Positions 1 to 34,555 of a stretch of DNA of 51,270 nucleotides are shown here, piece by piece (positions within the stretch are counted from its first letter, which is position 1; every line of letters begins with the position of its first letter). Below the pieces are notes generated by a model, which worked only from the letters and a program-made list of their open reading frames with translations, was not told the DNA's origin and ran no database searches. The stretch is taken from positions 653,126 to 704,395 of the forward strand of contig NW_004754929.1 in the NCBI RefSeq assembly GCF_000188695.1. Reading direction: 5' to 3'. The DNA comes from Salpingoeca rosetta (Eukaryota; Opisthokonta; Choanoflagellata; Craspedida; Salpingoecidae). A program made the translations under genes and the position numbers.

Positions 1-33
<33 letters not shown>

Positions 34-205
34 TGGCATGTGTGTGTGTGTGTGTGCGTGTGTGTGTGTGTGGGGGGGGGGGTGTAGCACCATGCAATAT
101 GCGCGCACACAACCACGTTGAGCATGCGCCATCACGCGTCCAGTTCTCACACCCCTCCCCCGAATCATTTCTGCCCGCCTTTGTCGTGTTCATGTCTACC
201 TTCAG

Positions 206-13525
<13,320 letters not shown>

Positions 13526-14162
13526 TGTGGAGCTGGGATCGGGGCGTGTGACTGCGTGCCTGTGTGTGGCTGTATTGCGAGTGAAGTGAGGAGGGAGAGG
13601 GTGGCTGCGAGTTCCGTTCATGTACATATGCGTGAGAGAGGTTTGTTTGTGGTGAGAACAGGCAGAATTTCTCAGTTACATGTTCAAGTGCTTGGATGCA
13701 TGCACGTTGGATGGTTGGTGTATTTCATTCATTAGAACAACAGCAAACAAGCACAGGACAGTGAAAGGGAAGGAAAAGGAAAAGGTAGCTGTAACATAGT
13801 AAATTGTTGGAGAGGAGCAGGAACGCGGGTGAAAGCAAGCAAAGGCAAGCAAGCAAGAAGCAAGTGTCCACAGCACTTGCCCACACCGGTACAAACTGCG
13901 CATTGATGCATGCGAGATGCATGCAAGCATGCACTTGCATAAAAGGACACACACACACACATGATTGCATGCACACAAGCACACATGTACACGCACACAC
14001 ATGTCTACATACACACACACACAAACACTGACACTGCACACAAACACACGTAACATGCACACACAAACACACGTAACATGCACACACACACACACACACA
14101 AACACACGTAACATGCACACACTGACGCTACACTGCCGCCTCCCCTCACGCACATCTGCTTC
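13526..14162. other. Convergent intergenic region between the surface protein and the SAM/PRA1 gene
   Basis: This holds the 3' flanks of two tail-to-tail genes. No coding signal is visible. It contains CA-rich sequence from 13949 and three copies of a unit of about 22 bp with core AACACACGTAACATGC at about 14035-14120. Confidence 0.7.
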
Positions 14163-14978
14163 TCAGTTGTGGCGGCGGCGGTTGAAAAGGAGGTTCCAGA
14201 CAGACATGCCCTGAAGCACAGCTGCTGGAGGTCGCTTGCGGAGGAACATGTGCAAGGTGCACAGGGTGAGGACGACACCAATCTTGGCTGGGCTGACGAT
14301 GGTGAGGAGGCTGAGCACCGTCGCCATGATGAGGGACAGCACGTAGTTGGGAGCAAAATACTGCAGGTTGTAATTCATGCGCTCCTCTGCATGCGATGGC
14401 CAGCCAAAACGCCCAAAGTCCAGCGCTTCGGACAGGGGCTTGAGCTGGTTGCTGTTCTGCTTCAGGCGCCCAAACAACAGCAGCAGGAACAGCAACAAGC
14501 CTCCATGCAAAACCACCCAAAACACTGAGAAGATGATGCTCCCAATGAAGCTGAACAGGCCGCCAATGATTGACGTCCCGTTGGGCTTCAGGTCCTTTTG
14601 GTACGGGTCTGCGTGGGATCGGCGCGGGCTGTCCTGGGCTCGCTGCGCGTGTGCTGCTGCAGGAAGCAGCTGGAAGTCCGCCACCATCTGCTTCCTCGTC
14701 AGCGCGTTGTCGATCTCCAGCTGATGCTGCAGGTCTGCTTCTGTTAAGCTGGGCAAAATGTTTCCCCGCAAGCTGTGCTTCTTCATGGCCCTTACGAATG
14801 CCGCGATGTGCTCGTCCGTGTACCCTTGCTCGCGCAGGTAAACGCCGGTGTCCTTCGGCGTCCACTGCGCATACTTGCTGACGTCGACATCTGCGCGACG
14901 CGGCTCGTTGCTTGTGGCCCGCAGCAAAATCCACGTCACAACACCCAGGAACGCCAGGAACAGCGCTTCGCTGGACAT
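14163..14978 (-). CDS. Membrane protein with N-terminal TM, SAM domain and PRA1-like C-terminal membrane domain
   Basis: Single-exon gene, 271 residues from the Met at 14978. An upstream in-frame Met at 15188 was rejected because the extra 70 residues include KHTHKHT, encoded by a CA tract typical of leader DNA here. A hydrophobic segment (ALFLAFLGVVTWILL) lies at residues 5-20. A SAM-like domain follows at about 38-105 (W.....V..YLREQGY...I..F...LRGN.L.SLTEADL). Then come a membrane hairpin at about 140-170 and a PRA1-like part with the NLQYFAPNY motif and two more membrane spans. PRA1/PRAF proteins bind prenylated Rab GTPases and shape ER/Golgi membranes. SAM domains oligomerise. A combined ER/Golgi adaptor role is inference. 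The gene is divergent from the METTL9-like gene. Confidence 0.85.
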   Translation of the reverse strand: MSSEALFLAFLGVVTWILLRATSNEPRRADVDVSKYAQWTPKDTGVYLREQGYTDEHIAAFVRAMKKHSLRGNILPSLTEADLQHQLEIDNALTRKQMVADFQLLPAAAHAQRAQDSPRRSHADPYQKDLKPNGTSIIGGLFSFIGSIIFSVFWVVLHGGLLLFLLLLFGRLKQNSNQLKPLSEALDFGRFGWPSHAEERMNYNLQYFAPNYVLSLIMATVLSLLTIVSPAKIGVVLTLCTLHMFLRKRPPAAVLQGMSVWNLLFNRRRHN

Positions 14979-15208
14979 GCCACGCGTGTGCTTGTGTGTG
15001 TGCTTGTGTGTTGGGAGAAAGGACAGCGGTGCCTTTGGACTACGGGGCGCGAGAGACTTAGGACGGGGTGAAGTTGGGAACGTTGGACGAGGTGGAAGGA
15101 CGGCTGGATGGATGGAAGGAGAGGGAGGGATTGGTGTGTCAACACCAGCAGAACGACAGCGTCTCAAGTTGTGAAAAGTGGTGGGCAAGTTTGAGAATTT
15201 TCAGCACG
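14979..15208. promoter_or_regulatory. Probable shared bidirectional promoter, SAM/PRA1 gene and METTL9-like gene
   Basis: Only 230 bp separate two start codons facing away from each other, so both 5' UTRs and core promoters must lie here or overlap the genes. No clear TATA element was seen. The left part is CA/TG-rich. Confidence 0.5.
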
Positions 15209-17747
<2,539 letters not shown>

Positions 17748-17797
17748 AGAGGGGAGGGAGAAACCCTGCCGACATACATGTTAGCAGCGGTGGTGAT

Positions 17798-17866
<69 letters not shown>

Positions 17867-18162
17867 GCATTCAAGGCGACAGGTGTAACCAAAATTTCAT
17901 GTGCACGGTGAACATGACGTCCTGCCAGCCAGCATGCACCCGCTCCGAGTTTACACGCACGCACAACCAAATGGCGTACTGTGTAATGCAAACGTAACAA
18001 CCACACAAGCGGAATGATTCCCGACACCCATCCACGCGCTCTCGACAACAACACAACGCAACAAAGCAACAGGAAGAAAAAAGTTCATTGATGTAACCGA
18101 GCAAGCACAGAGCAAGAAAAAGCGAACCAAAAAAGGGGGGGGGCAAAGCAAAGCAGTGTGTG
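17748..18162. other. Convergent intergenic region between METTL9-like and SMP genes
   Basis: This holds two 3' flanks, with a pure (TG)n tract at about 17799-17863 and an A-rich stretch at 18040-18135. No coding signal is supported. Confidence 0.7.
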
Positions 18163-24848
<6,686 letters not shown>

Positions 24849-25003
24849 GTTGCACTGCCACAGTCCAAGTCCAAGTCTCAGCACTGCCAACACACACAAC
24901 AGCTCCACCACCTCAACAACCGCAAACAACAACCGCAAACCGATCGCCAGCGAGCACAAACTGCGCTGAACACCACAAATTGCACACCAGCCATCGGCCG
25001 GAT
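24849..25003. promoter_or_regulatory. Probable shared bidirectional promoter, SMP gene and PHD gene
   Basis: Start codons of the divergent SMP and PHD genes are only 155 bp apart, so any 5' UTRs and core promoters are compressed here. No TATA-like element stands out; CAA/GTT-rich runs fill 24893-24940. Confidence 0.5.
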
Positions 25004-27632
25004 ATGATGTCTTCTCCCACTGCTGCGCCGTTCCATGAGGCAGACCTGCCGTGCGTGATCTGCAAGCGCAGGGAGATCACAGAGGACAATGACATGATCA
25101 AGTGCAAAGGGGACCGATGCGCCATCGTCGTCCATCAAGGTGCAACTCATGTGTGTGTGTGCGTGAGTGTGCGTGAGTGTGCGTGAGTGTGCGTGAGTGA
25201 GTGAGTGTGTGTGTGTGTGTGTATGTGTGTGTGTGTGAGTGTGTGTGAGTTTGTGTGTGTGTGTGAGTGTGTGTGTGTGTGTGGGCGCGATTGTGTGACA
25301 GTCAGCCAGTGGACTTTGTGAGGGTTGGCTGTGCTCGCGTGTTTTTCAATGCTGCTGCCACTTTGGCATGCTCGTGTGAGTGTGTGTGAGCTCAATGCTG
25401 TGTATTCGCTGTCATTGACATCCATCGTCCCTATTGACGCGCTCCACAACAACGCGATTCACCTTCAGCGTGTTATGGCGTGCCTGCGGTTCCGCGCCAT
25501 GCGTGGTACTGCCGTCGCTGCGAACCCCATTCCCTCTGCCGCGCTTCAAAGAAGGTGCGCTCTATCACTGCTTTTTGGCTTGTGTATGCGCACGCGCAAC
25601 AGCGCACAACCTGCACGATCGAATATTTGTTTCGTGGTATGGGGACAAGCCTGTCACCACTCTCCCCGTCCCCTCACCAATCCCTTTTGCCGTGCTTTCC
25701 ACCGCTCGCTCTTAGAAATGCTTTGCTTGTCCCCGCAAGGATGGTGCCCTCACAGAAACAACCAGCAAAGGTTCGTGTGTTTGCACTTGTACTTGCCTGC
25801 TTGCAGTGCATGCGCGCTCGCTTGCCTGCTTGAAGCGCTTGCAGTCCATGCATGCATGCTGTGATGGTTTGCAGGGGTTGCGTTGGTTGCCCGTATGCAC
25901 GATGTGCGCTTCTCTGCACTGACGTGCTTTTTTTTTTCCTCGACTGCCCGTTTCCTCGCAGCGTGGGTGCACGTTGCCTGTGCCATGTTCTGCAACGGCA
26001 TGAACTTCCAGGATGAGCGCAAGCGATACGTCGTCGACGACTCCAAGATCAAGCGCTCGGACCTCGGCCGCGCGGTGCGTTTGGTGGGCCGCGTTGTACC
26101 CCGTATGCATTGCTGCCCGTTTTGGTGGTGAAGAGATGCCGCTGTCTCGGCGTCAACAATCGCGGGTTGTTGATAAAGTGGCACCACTTCATTCCTGTAA
26201 TGTTTATGTTTGAGGCACAGCCGCAGCTCACCCGATACCCTTTCCCTTGCGGCAGGCCTGCTGCATCTGCAACTCGCGCGGCCAGCACGACGTCGCACAC
26301 GTCGGCCTCAGCGTGTCCTGTACCATCCCGCACTGCAGCCGCAGCTTGCACGCTTCATGGTTGGTGTTGATGGCGGTGGTGGTGTTGTTGATGGTGACGA
26401 TGGCAGTGTTCGTGGTGGTGCTGCTGATGCGAACACACACACACACATGCACACACACACACTCACTCACACACGCACACACGCGCCTGTCCTGAATGCT
26501 TTCTCTGTTCAACTCATGCACAATCACGATGCAACTGCATGCAGCGCACACCACGAAGGGCTGACAGTGCTTGAGTACGACGTGCCGGCGGGGCTTCCCC
26601 CACAGGCAATGGCGGTGACGTGTCCACAGCACAAGCCCAAGATGGAGGCTCTCCTCAAGAAGAAGGCCAAGGGAAAGCAGCAGCATGCACGTGCTCTCAA
26701 GCATACGCGCAGCGGGAAGGCGTCGCCCAGCCAGCGAACCAGCCGCAGGAGCAGTAGCAGCAACAGTAGCAGCGCAAGCAGCAGTGCTCGTGGCAGCGAA
26801 TCGGGTACAGGTGGTGGCGGTGGGGCTGGTGTTGATGGCGCAAGTTGTGGGAGAACTCGATCCGGGAGGCGACGCGTGTCATCGACAGCGGTTGCTGGAG
26901 ATGAGAACGGGGACGAGGATCAGGAGGACAGCAAGATGGACACGCGAGGTGAGAAGGGCGATGGCAACGATACCGGTGACAACAACACAACCGGTGATGG
27001 TGATGGTGATGGTGATGGTGATGGTGGTGATGGTGATGGTGATGGTGATGGTGATGGGAACGAGTCAGACAGGTTGCGGGGCTCTGGGCGGGCAAGAAAG
27101 CGGAAACAGAGCGGCGCTGCGAAACAAAAGCGTGCGCGACGAAAGGCAAGAGACCGCGAGGACGATAATGACGACGACGACGACGACGATGATGGCGATG
27201 GTGGTGATGATGACGCTGGCGGTGGTCGGCAGCGTGCCAGAAGACGGGCGAAGCGCGGGCCGTCAAGCAGCAAGCGCCAGGAGAGCGGCGCATCCACAGC
27301 TGGGGCAAGCACATCAAGTGCGAGCACATCAAAAGCACCATCGTCATCGTCATCGTCAGGGGCAAGGGGCAGACGCAAAGGAGGAAAGCGAGGGCGGCCA
27401 AAAACTAAAGTGAGCATTGTGTTGCGCGCGCGCGCGTCTGTGCCTGTGCGCGCGCGCGTCTGTGCCTGTGTGTGTGTGTGTGTTGTTAAAGAACTGCGAA
27501 CTTGATGCCTCCTTTCTTCAGTTCACGTTGACCGCTTGTCTCGTGTCTACAGCAACTGCCGAAGCCCACAGACCTGGACCAAGTTCCAGGTGAGTGATCA
27601 ACCGAGCAATAATGTTTGATTTGCAAGCACAG

Positions 27633-27728
<96 letters not shown>

Positions 27729-28871
27729 GGACAGAGGTTGAGCACGGCCCACTGCAGGCTGCGCTCATTGGCGGGCAGGACACGCTCGGATCGAAGCTCG
27801 TCCAGCTGCAGACCAGGCAGATGGTCGCCGACTTCAGAGATGTAGGTCCGAGTGTGTGTGTGTGTGTATGTATGTGTGCGTGTGTGTGTGTGTGTTTGTG
27901 TGTGTGTATGTATATATGTATGTGTGCGTGTGTGTGTGTGTGTGTACACAAGGCCGTGCATCTGTTGCCTCAAGTGTTGACGTTCGTGTTCTCATTTCTT
28001 CACCACACCATGTGCCCGCTCGCCCCTCCAATGCCACGCGCCATCACCAGTCCCTCGAGCACTTTTCGTTTGAAGAAAACTACTCGGCGCTTCTTCGCAT
28101 CGCCGCTCTCCAGGTGCAGAGGTGATGGAGTCATTATGGGAAGTGACGGCAAGGATGCAAGCGTAAACGACTCACCTCATGCACATCTATCGTTCACACA
28201 TACACACGCACGCACACACACGCACGCACGCACACGTACAGGCGACGACGCGGGGAAATGTGCAAGAGCTGCAGGATCTCGTGGCAAAGAAGGCGCGGCT
28301 GGAGGAGCAAATTGCCGCCGAGGAGAGCGACATTCGCAAGTTGAGTGATTCGAGCGCGCTGCTGTCGTGTGACGATGCGCTCACAGCTGCCGCAAGCGAC
28401 GACGTTGCACTGCCGTCAAAGACAGACGAGATGAAGGGCCTCGCCCTCGCGGTGCGTAGTGCCGCCCATCGCGTGCAAATGTGTGCGTGTGTGCGTGTGT
28501 CTGTGTGTCTGTGTGTCTGTGTGTGTCTTTGTGTCTGTGTGTGTCTGTGTGTTTGCGCGCTTCATCACCTCTCCCCATGCTTGCTCGTCTTCCTCACCCA
28601 CCCACCACCACCACCACCACCACCCATATACGACCCGTTGCAGGTGCTGAGTGCGCTCGCCCCTGCCGATGCGCCGCCGCCAAGCGTGTGGACGATCGAG
28701 GCCATGACCAAAGCTGTCGACACAGCCGTCAAGCACAGTGGCGCGCACGCATCTACATCAACCGCATCAACCACATCACCATCGCTATCGTCATCGTCTT
28801 TGTCAGCGCGGGATGTGATTGCAGACGCAATTCGCACGTTCGCACTGCAGCCGGCCGAGGCCGAGGAGTAA
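25004..28871 (+). CDS. AF10-like chromatin reader: PHD - zinc knuckle - ePHD, AT-hook, coiled coil
   Basis: Eleven exons, all phases consistent, 667 residues: 25004-25139, 25469-25554, 25716-25770, 25962-26074, 26256-26359, 26545-27409, 27553-27589, 27735-27841, 28051-28113, 28242-28451, 28644-28871. PHD1 (CVICKRRE ... CAIVVHQACYGV ... WYCRRC) is split by introns, followed by the knuckle ([11 protein letters not shown] ... WVHVACAMF) and an extended PHD (CCICNSRG ... [15 protein letters not shown] ... CPQHKP). This PZP order is shared by AF10/AF17, BRPF, JADE and PHF14; the short spacing and KDGAL fit AF10/AF17 best. PZP modules bind histone H3. After a long Ser/Gly/Asp-rich basic stretch comes an AT-hook (KRGRPK) at about 446. 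A heptad-like segment ([18 protein letters not shown]) near 530 could match the AF10 leucine zipper that binds DOT1L; that is inference. Nuclear. Confidence 0.9.
27634..27726 (+). repeat. (CA)n microsatellite just upstream of a splice acceptor
   Basis: A pure CA run of 93 bp ends eight bases before the acceptor of the exon at 27735 in the PHD gene. Confidence 0.95.
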
Positions 28872-29249
28872 GTAGCATGTGCTTGCGTGTTGGCCACGGG
28901 ACGTGTCACGATTCGTTGTGAGCAGCAGTCGTGATGCGGAGGATGGCTGTGGCGTGTAGGTGCAGTGTTTGTTTGTTTGTCGCTTGCTGTTTGTTGGCGC
29001 ATAATCGACGCGGTGGATGTATGTGCTCGTGTACACACAACGCATTAGCCCTTGCCTCCGTATTTTCGGTGGCATGACATGCTTCATCTATCACGTTTAT
29101 GTGTCAGTCACGATTACACAACGCATCAGTCATGCCAAAGAGCAGCGCCCCACCCACCAAGCAAGGTGGAAGCCCCAAACCAACGCAGCACACTGCACAC
29201 GGCACGTGTCACCCAACGGCGACACCGCCACAGCAGGCAGACCATTGCC

Positions 29250-29307
<58 letters not shown>

Positions 29308-30321
29308 CGATGCACGAAGGGGTCGCTTGCAATCCCCGCTTACATCGCACAAGCACGCGTGTGAACAACACTGAACACAGGGCGATGGGAAACCGAAAAT
29401 GAAACACGTGCTTGGGTGTTGGTTGCTGGCGTGATGGCGGCGGTGGTGTGTAGGTTGATGTGCTCGCGTGTGTTGTGGAGAGGAAGGGAAGCGTGCAACA
29501 GCATCAACTGGCTGCAAACACAGCGAGGTGAACACGGTGCAAGCCGAGAAACTAGAACAAACAGACTCGTGGCACGGACAGAAAACACACACCACGGAAC
29601 ACGCATGCACATTGAAACAAGAAAGCTATTGCCAACAACATCAGCGAGCATCATGGCCCGAGAGGGCGTGCGCGACATCTGGGGAAACGTTGACCAGCCC
29701 TGGACGCACGCACGCCAGGCGATACCGCAAGGTAACATGTGGCCATGCAGCGAACGAGGAACAAGAAGGAAATAGTGGCAAGGAGAAAAGGGGGGGGGGG
29801 CTTTGTGGTTGTGGTTGTGGTTGTGGTGGTAGCCAGAAGCAAGGATGAGGAGAAGAAGAATGAGAAAGAGAGAGAGAGGGGGGGAGAGAAAGTTGTGGTT
29901 GTGGTTGTGGTTGTGGTTGTGGTTGCGGTGGGCAGAAGTGAGGAGCAGGAGGAGCAGGAGGAAAGAGGGCGAGGGAATGTGGCTGTTGAGGGGAGGGAGA
30001 AGGAAGCACAGGCCGGTTGAACTGAGAAAAGGAACAAGCCATCACAGCCAAAGCAAGTAAAGTCGGTGGGACAACAGGTCCGAGACATCAGCCATTGTAG
30101 CTGCGCAGAGCAAGAGAAATGAAATCGAAACAAGAAAAGAGGGAGAGAGAAGAACACGAAACAGCAGAGGGTGTGAAATTGTTATCGCCGGGGCACAAGT
30201 GGAGAAGAGGATAGACAAGGCGGTTAGAGAAGAAGTACGGAAGAAGCAACGTCAATCAAAAGAGCGAAGAAGAAGAAGAAGAAGAAGAAGAAGAAAGGAA
30301 ACAAGAGCGTGTGTAAGCGGC
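28872..30321. other. Convergent intergenic region between the PHD gene and the basic Ser/Pro-rich gene
   Basis: 1450 bp without a supported gene. It holds a (CAA)n tract at 29250-29307, GGTTGT-type runs at about 29805-29831 and 29893-29931, and a strongly purine-biased stretch from 29740 to 30300 that includes a (GAA)n run at 30267-30297. Open frames here (Gln/Asn, Val or Arg/Glu runs) have no exon-like codon use. Confidence 0.7.
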
Positions 30322-30487
30322 TCAGGCGAGGGAGAGCTTCAGGGGCGCGTTCTTGGCGTTCCACGGGTTGCGTGTGCCGGGCGGCAGCTTTGGCAGGCGG
30401 GAAGGCTGTGTGTGATTGAGAGGGGTGGGGGTTTGAGTGCGTGAGTTTTGGGTGAGGTGGGAGGGAAAGGAGAAGCCACAAAGAACA

Positions 30488-30582
<95 letters not shown>

Positions 30583-30907
30583 GAACCCCGGCGAGAAACA
30601 AAGGCACCACAAGGATTGAAATGTTATTAATAACTCCATGCTGACTTACTACGGAGGTCGACTAGGGAGCGAAAACTTCAGCGCAGTGGACGCAGAGAAA
30701 CGACGAGGTTGGCATCTGTCGATAACAGGATTGTCAATGTTCCACACAGACCCACCGCAACTTTGATGAGGTTTTAAACGAGTCTATCCTCGGACACCTC
30801 TCAGATGATTTTGGCCTAGATTTCTACACACACCGGACGTACTGAATTACTTAGAATCAAGGCTTTCAAATCCGTCGTAGAACCGCCCTCGCTTATGGTT
30901 GGATCTC

Positions 30908-30954
<47 letters not shown>

Positions 30955-32386
30955 GACGCAGACACACACAGACACATAGACACACACATAGACACATAGA
31001 CACAGACAGACACAGACACACACAGACACAGACACACATCGCAGACACATCGCGCGGCACCTTTGGGTCCGAGTCCTGGCGGCGCTTGACGGGGTCGACC
31101 TTTGTCTCAACGTCGCCGACTTTGCTGCGGCGGCGCGGGCGGCAGTCCGGCAGGTCCGTGAGCGGCTTGCGCGACTCCGGGACCGGTGGAAGAGGTGCAA
31201 AGAGGTCGCGGTCCCAGCTCGGCATGGCCTCAAACGTGCGGCTGTTGCGCAGCGTGCGGTGGCGCAGGTGCTCGTCGGCGAGCGACCCGGGCTCCGTGCG
31301 ACGACGGCGGATACGGGACGACTTCTTTGTTGACGGCGACGCCTGCTGCTTCTGCTGCTGGTGGTTTGCAAAGGGCATCTCAGTGAGTGGCGGCAGCAGG
31401 GTGTTTGGGGAGGCGTTGCTGCTTGTCTTGCCCGGCCGCGGGGACGTGGGCTCCGAGGCCGCGGTGGAGGTGCGGGGGCTGCGCATGGAGTTGCGCTTCG
31501 CTTGCACAAAGTTGCTCTGAGGGAGCAAGCGGTGCGGGGGTACCGTGTGGGCAGGCGCGTGAGAGAGAGAACGAGCAGCGTGGATGAAGAGGAAAAGGGG
31601 GTGGGAGGAGGGGATGGAAAGCATGGAGGAAGGAAGGAAACCACAACACCCACTTCCAACAACAACCCTCCCAACACCAACAACGCCCAAATCCAGGCAC
31701 CAGCAGCAGCTCGTGCTCACCTCAGTCCATGACTTGCTGCGCAGAGCGTCCACACGGTAGCGCCGACGCCAGTACAGGTCAGCCTGTATGCGTCAGGGTG
31801 GATGAGGCAAAGAGGGCTTGAGTCAGTCAAGTGTGTGTGTGTGTGTGTGTGCGTGTGTGTGTGTGTGTGTTTTGACAACGCTTTTCAAAGGGCGAGGCAA
31901 GAGGAATCAAAGGCAAGGCGGAAGGCACATGGCCGCCTCCTCTTCCTCTTGAACTCCCCTCCCCATGCGCTCGTGCGCACAAACGCCAAGTCAAGCAGGC
32001 AAACACACCAGCACGAGCATGAGCACAACCACAAACACAAACACAAACAAACGGACGATAACAGGGCTCGAATGGCAACGTGCACGCACGAGCGCCCCGC
32101 GACAACACACAGACAACACGACAGCCAACACGACAGCCAATTTCCCCGCTATCCATCTTTGTCTCTCTTTTCCAACAAGCATGGCTTGGTTCAAATCATT
32201 TCAAACACCACACAACCACCAGCCACCGCCACCGCCGCTGGAAACAGCACCACTCATTCTCCAGTCGTGACGACCAGCACACCACCGCCCACCCTACTCA
32301 ACGATAGCGTGTGTGCGACGACGCACCTGAACTGGGGAGAGGTTGGCGGAGGAAGCAATCTCCATGCGAGTGCCGAAAGCGGGCAT
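30322..32386 (-). CDS. Basic Ser/Pro-rich protein, unknown family
   Basis: Four exons, each a whole number of codons, 220 residues: 32327-32386, 31721-31783, 31061-31516, 30322-30405. The first Met at 32386 lies 10 bases after a good acceptor (pyrimidine tract, then ACAAG), so either the 5' UTR is split by an intron or an earlier coding exon exists. The protein is rich in Arg, Lys, Ser and Pro with no TM or signal. Motifs include DLYWRRRYRVDALR, RIRRRRTEPG and a C-terminal Pro/Lys stretch (LPKLPPGTRNPWN). I do not recognise the family; disorder and a scaffold or microtubule-type basic role are possible but unproven. The last intron (30406-31060) holds a block of unusual composition between two (GA)n tracts. 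Confidence 0.75.
30505..30951 (+). repeat. Two (GA)n tracts bracketing a lower-GC block
   Basis: (AG)n at 30505-30580 and again at 30909-30951 flank about 330 bp (30581-30908) that is markedly lower in GC than the exons around it and lacks microsatellites. All of it lies in the last intron of the minus-strand basic gene. Confidence 0.85.
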
Positions 32387-33011
32387 GGCGTGCGTTCTTG
32401 TGAGAGGGAGAGAGAAGAAAGGATGAGAGGGGAGGGAAGACAAGAGACACGGAGGCAAGGTGGAGGCAAGGGAGAGGCAAGGGGGAGGCAAGGGGGGTAC
32501 CACAAGACTCAGACAGCGAGACACACAGAAGACACAGCCACTCGAGGGTGTGTTTGTATGGTCGTGAGGTCGTCGTGAGGTGTGGCAGAAGAGGAAGAGA
32601 ACGCAAAAGAAAAAGTGAGGGGAACAAGGGCAAAAAAGAGGAACGCTTGTTGCTTGCTTTTGCTTTGCTTTTGCTTTGGTGTGCATCGGTAAGCACAAGA
32701 GGACGCGTTCATCTTCGCACCCATCGTTGGCGATGCATCGCACACGCGGCACGCATATGGCTCGCTAGGTTGTCATCACACAGTGGAACAGCAGCAGCAG
32801 CGGTGCGTTGATGGCCGTGTCCCACCGCCACTGCGACCAAACGGGACACATCGACGCACCGGCAGCGAACAGGGCATTTTGCCGGCAGTGCAGAAAATAT
32901 GCTGGTATTTTCAGTAGATTGTCTGTTCTGCCTCAAATCTCGCCCTTCGCAGCTGCGTTGTGGTGCGTTGTGGTGCGTTGAGTGTTGGTGGTCAGGTCGC
33001 GGCCCACGACG
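32387..33011. promoter_or_regulatory. Divergent intergenic region between the basic gene and the RA-FHA gene
   Basis: 625 bp between start codons on opposite strands; it must contain both promoters and 5' UTRs, and probably a 5' intron of the minus-strand gene. No clear core element was seen. It contains AGGCAAGGGGG-like runs at 32450-32500. Confidence 0.4.
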
Positions 33012-33356
33012 ATGCACCGATTTCGCTCGTCCTTTGAGCGCGCCCGCAAGGTGCGTTCGTTGGTCAGCCCATGCCGCAAATTTGGCGAGACGGGAGTGTT
33101 GGTTGCCAGCATCGTCACACACACACACACATGCATGAAAATGGTTTGGTTTGCCTTGCTTGTTTGTGTCTCGCATCAACGACACTTTTACTCCACTTGG
33201 GTTGTCTGTCTTCCTGCGCCGTCTTCACCAATCCACTCCATCCATCTGCGCACGTACGTACATACATACGTCGTAGGGCTTTCGTCGAAGTCGCCGGCAA
33301 CAACACCACGATCCAGACCAATCCCGCGACGATCACGACACCAGTTCAAGTGAGCG

Positions 33357-33421
<65 letters not shown>

Positions 33422-33770
33422 GTTGTGTTGTTGTGTGTGTAATTGGCGTATGCGTCTGTGGTTCTTCGCTCCCGGAGGCACGTCCAGCCCCGCCTACTGA
33501 ACTTGCTTGTGCCGTATTCACGTTTCGTTAATCACTGTATTGCGGGCTGCTCCCCTCGTCTTTTCAACCCCCCCACGCCTATATGCCCCGGCCCTCCTAC
33601 TTGTTTGAGAGCATCCTACGATGCTGGATAGTGCCACTTGCTCTGTATTCACTCGGAACGCAAAATTGGGNNNNNNNNNNNNNNNNNNNNNNNNNNNNNN
33701 NNNNNNNNNNNNNNNNNNNNNNNNNNNNNNNNNNNNNNNNNNNNNNNNNNNNNNNNNNNNNNNNNNNNNN

Positions 33771-33833
<63 letters not shown>

Positions 33834-34513
33834 TGTGTTTGTGTGTGTGAATGCGTGGATGCGTGTGTGTATGTGTGTGTGTGTGTGCGCATCCACGCAT
33901 CCACATGTGTCTGTGTTTACGTATACGTGTGTGTGTGTGTGTGTGAAGATGCGCTTGCAGTTGTGGACGCATTGGCACTCCACCACGCTCACCACACACA
34001 CACACACACACACACACACTACGCTCACCACACGTGTGCACACGCACAAACACACACGCATGTAGATCTCAGTCGCAGAAGCAGCAGGAGTAGCACTGTG
34101 AGCAAGAAGGAAATGGACGCACATCATGTGCCAGCAGAGCCACAGCCAAACACAGGCGTCAAGCAGTATGCCGTGGTGGGTCAAAGAGAAAGGCACACAG
34201 ACCAACCAACGCCCCGGGATGGGGGAGCCGGCCCTTGTTGCTGGACTGCACTGCCAACGCTTTGCCTTGCCTTGGCTGAAGACAGTTGATTCATCGTCCC
34301 AGCTCACACACACACACACACGTCTCAAATCACGCAACAGAGCGCAGCAGGGTTGCAGGCCTTTCAGAACAAGACCTCCACCCAAGGGCCTGGCGTCATC
34401 CTCGAGAACTTTGGGTGCGAACGTGAGGGTGTGTGTGTGCAAGTGAGTGACAGAGGGTTTTACACACGCTCGCTCTCTCCATGCGCGCCGCCTTGGTTCT
34501 CACGCAACAACAA

Positions 34514-34555
<42 letters not shown>

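Noticed and set aside
14979..15188. N-terminal extension of the SAM/PRA1 protein to the Met at 15188
   Set aside because: The added residues are low complexity with KHTHKHT from a CA tract, would nearly touch the divergent start at 15209, and would bury the hydrophobic segment that begins after the Met at 14978.
29052..29402. Asn/Gln-rich open frames over the (CAA)n tract
   Set aside because: No splice signals, start context or conserved motif; all three frames are open through the repeat.
30199..30444. Arg/Lys-rich plus-strand frame over the (GAA)n tract
   Set aside because: Product of the purine-rich spacer; the supported gene here is on the minus strand and ends at 30322.
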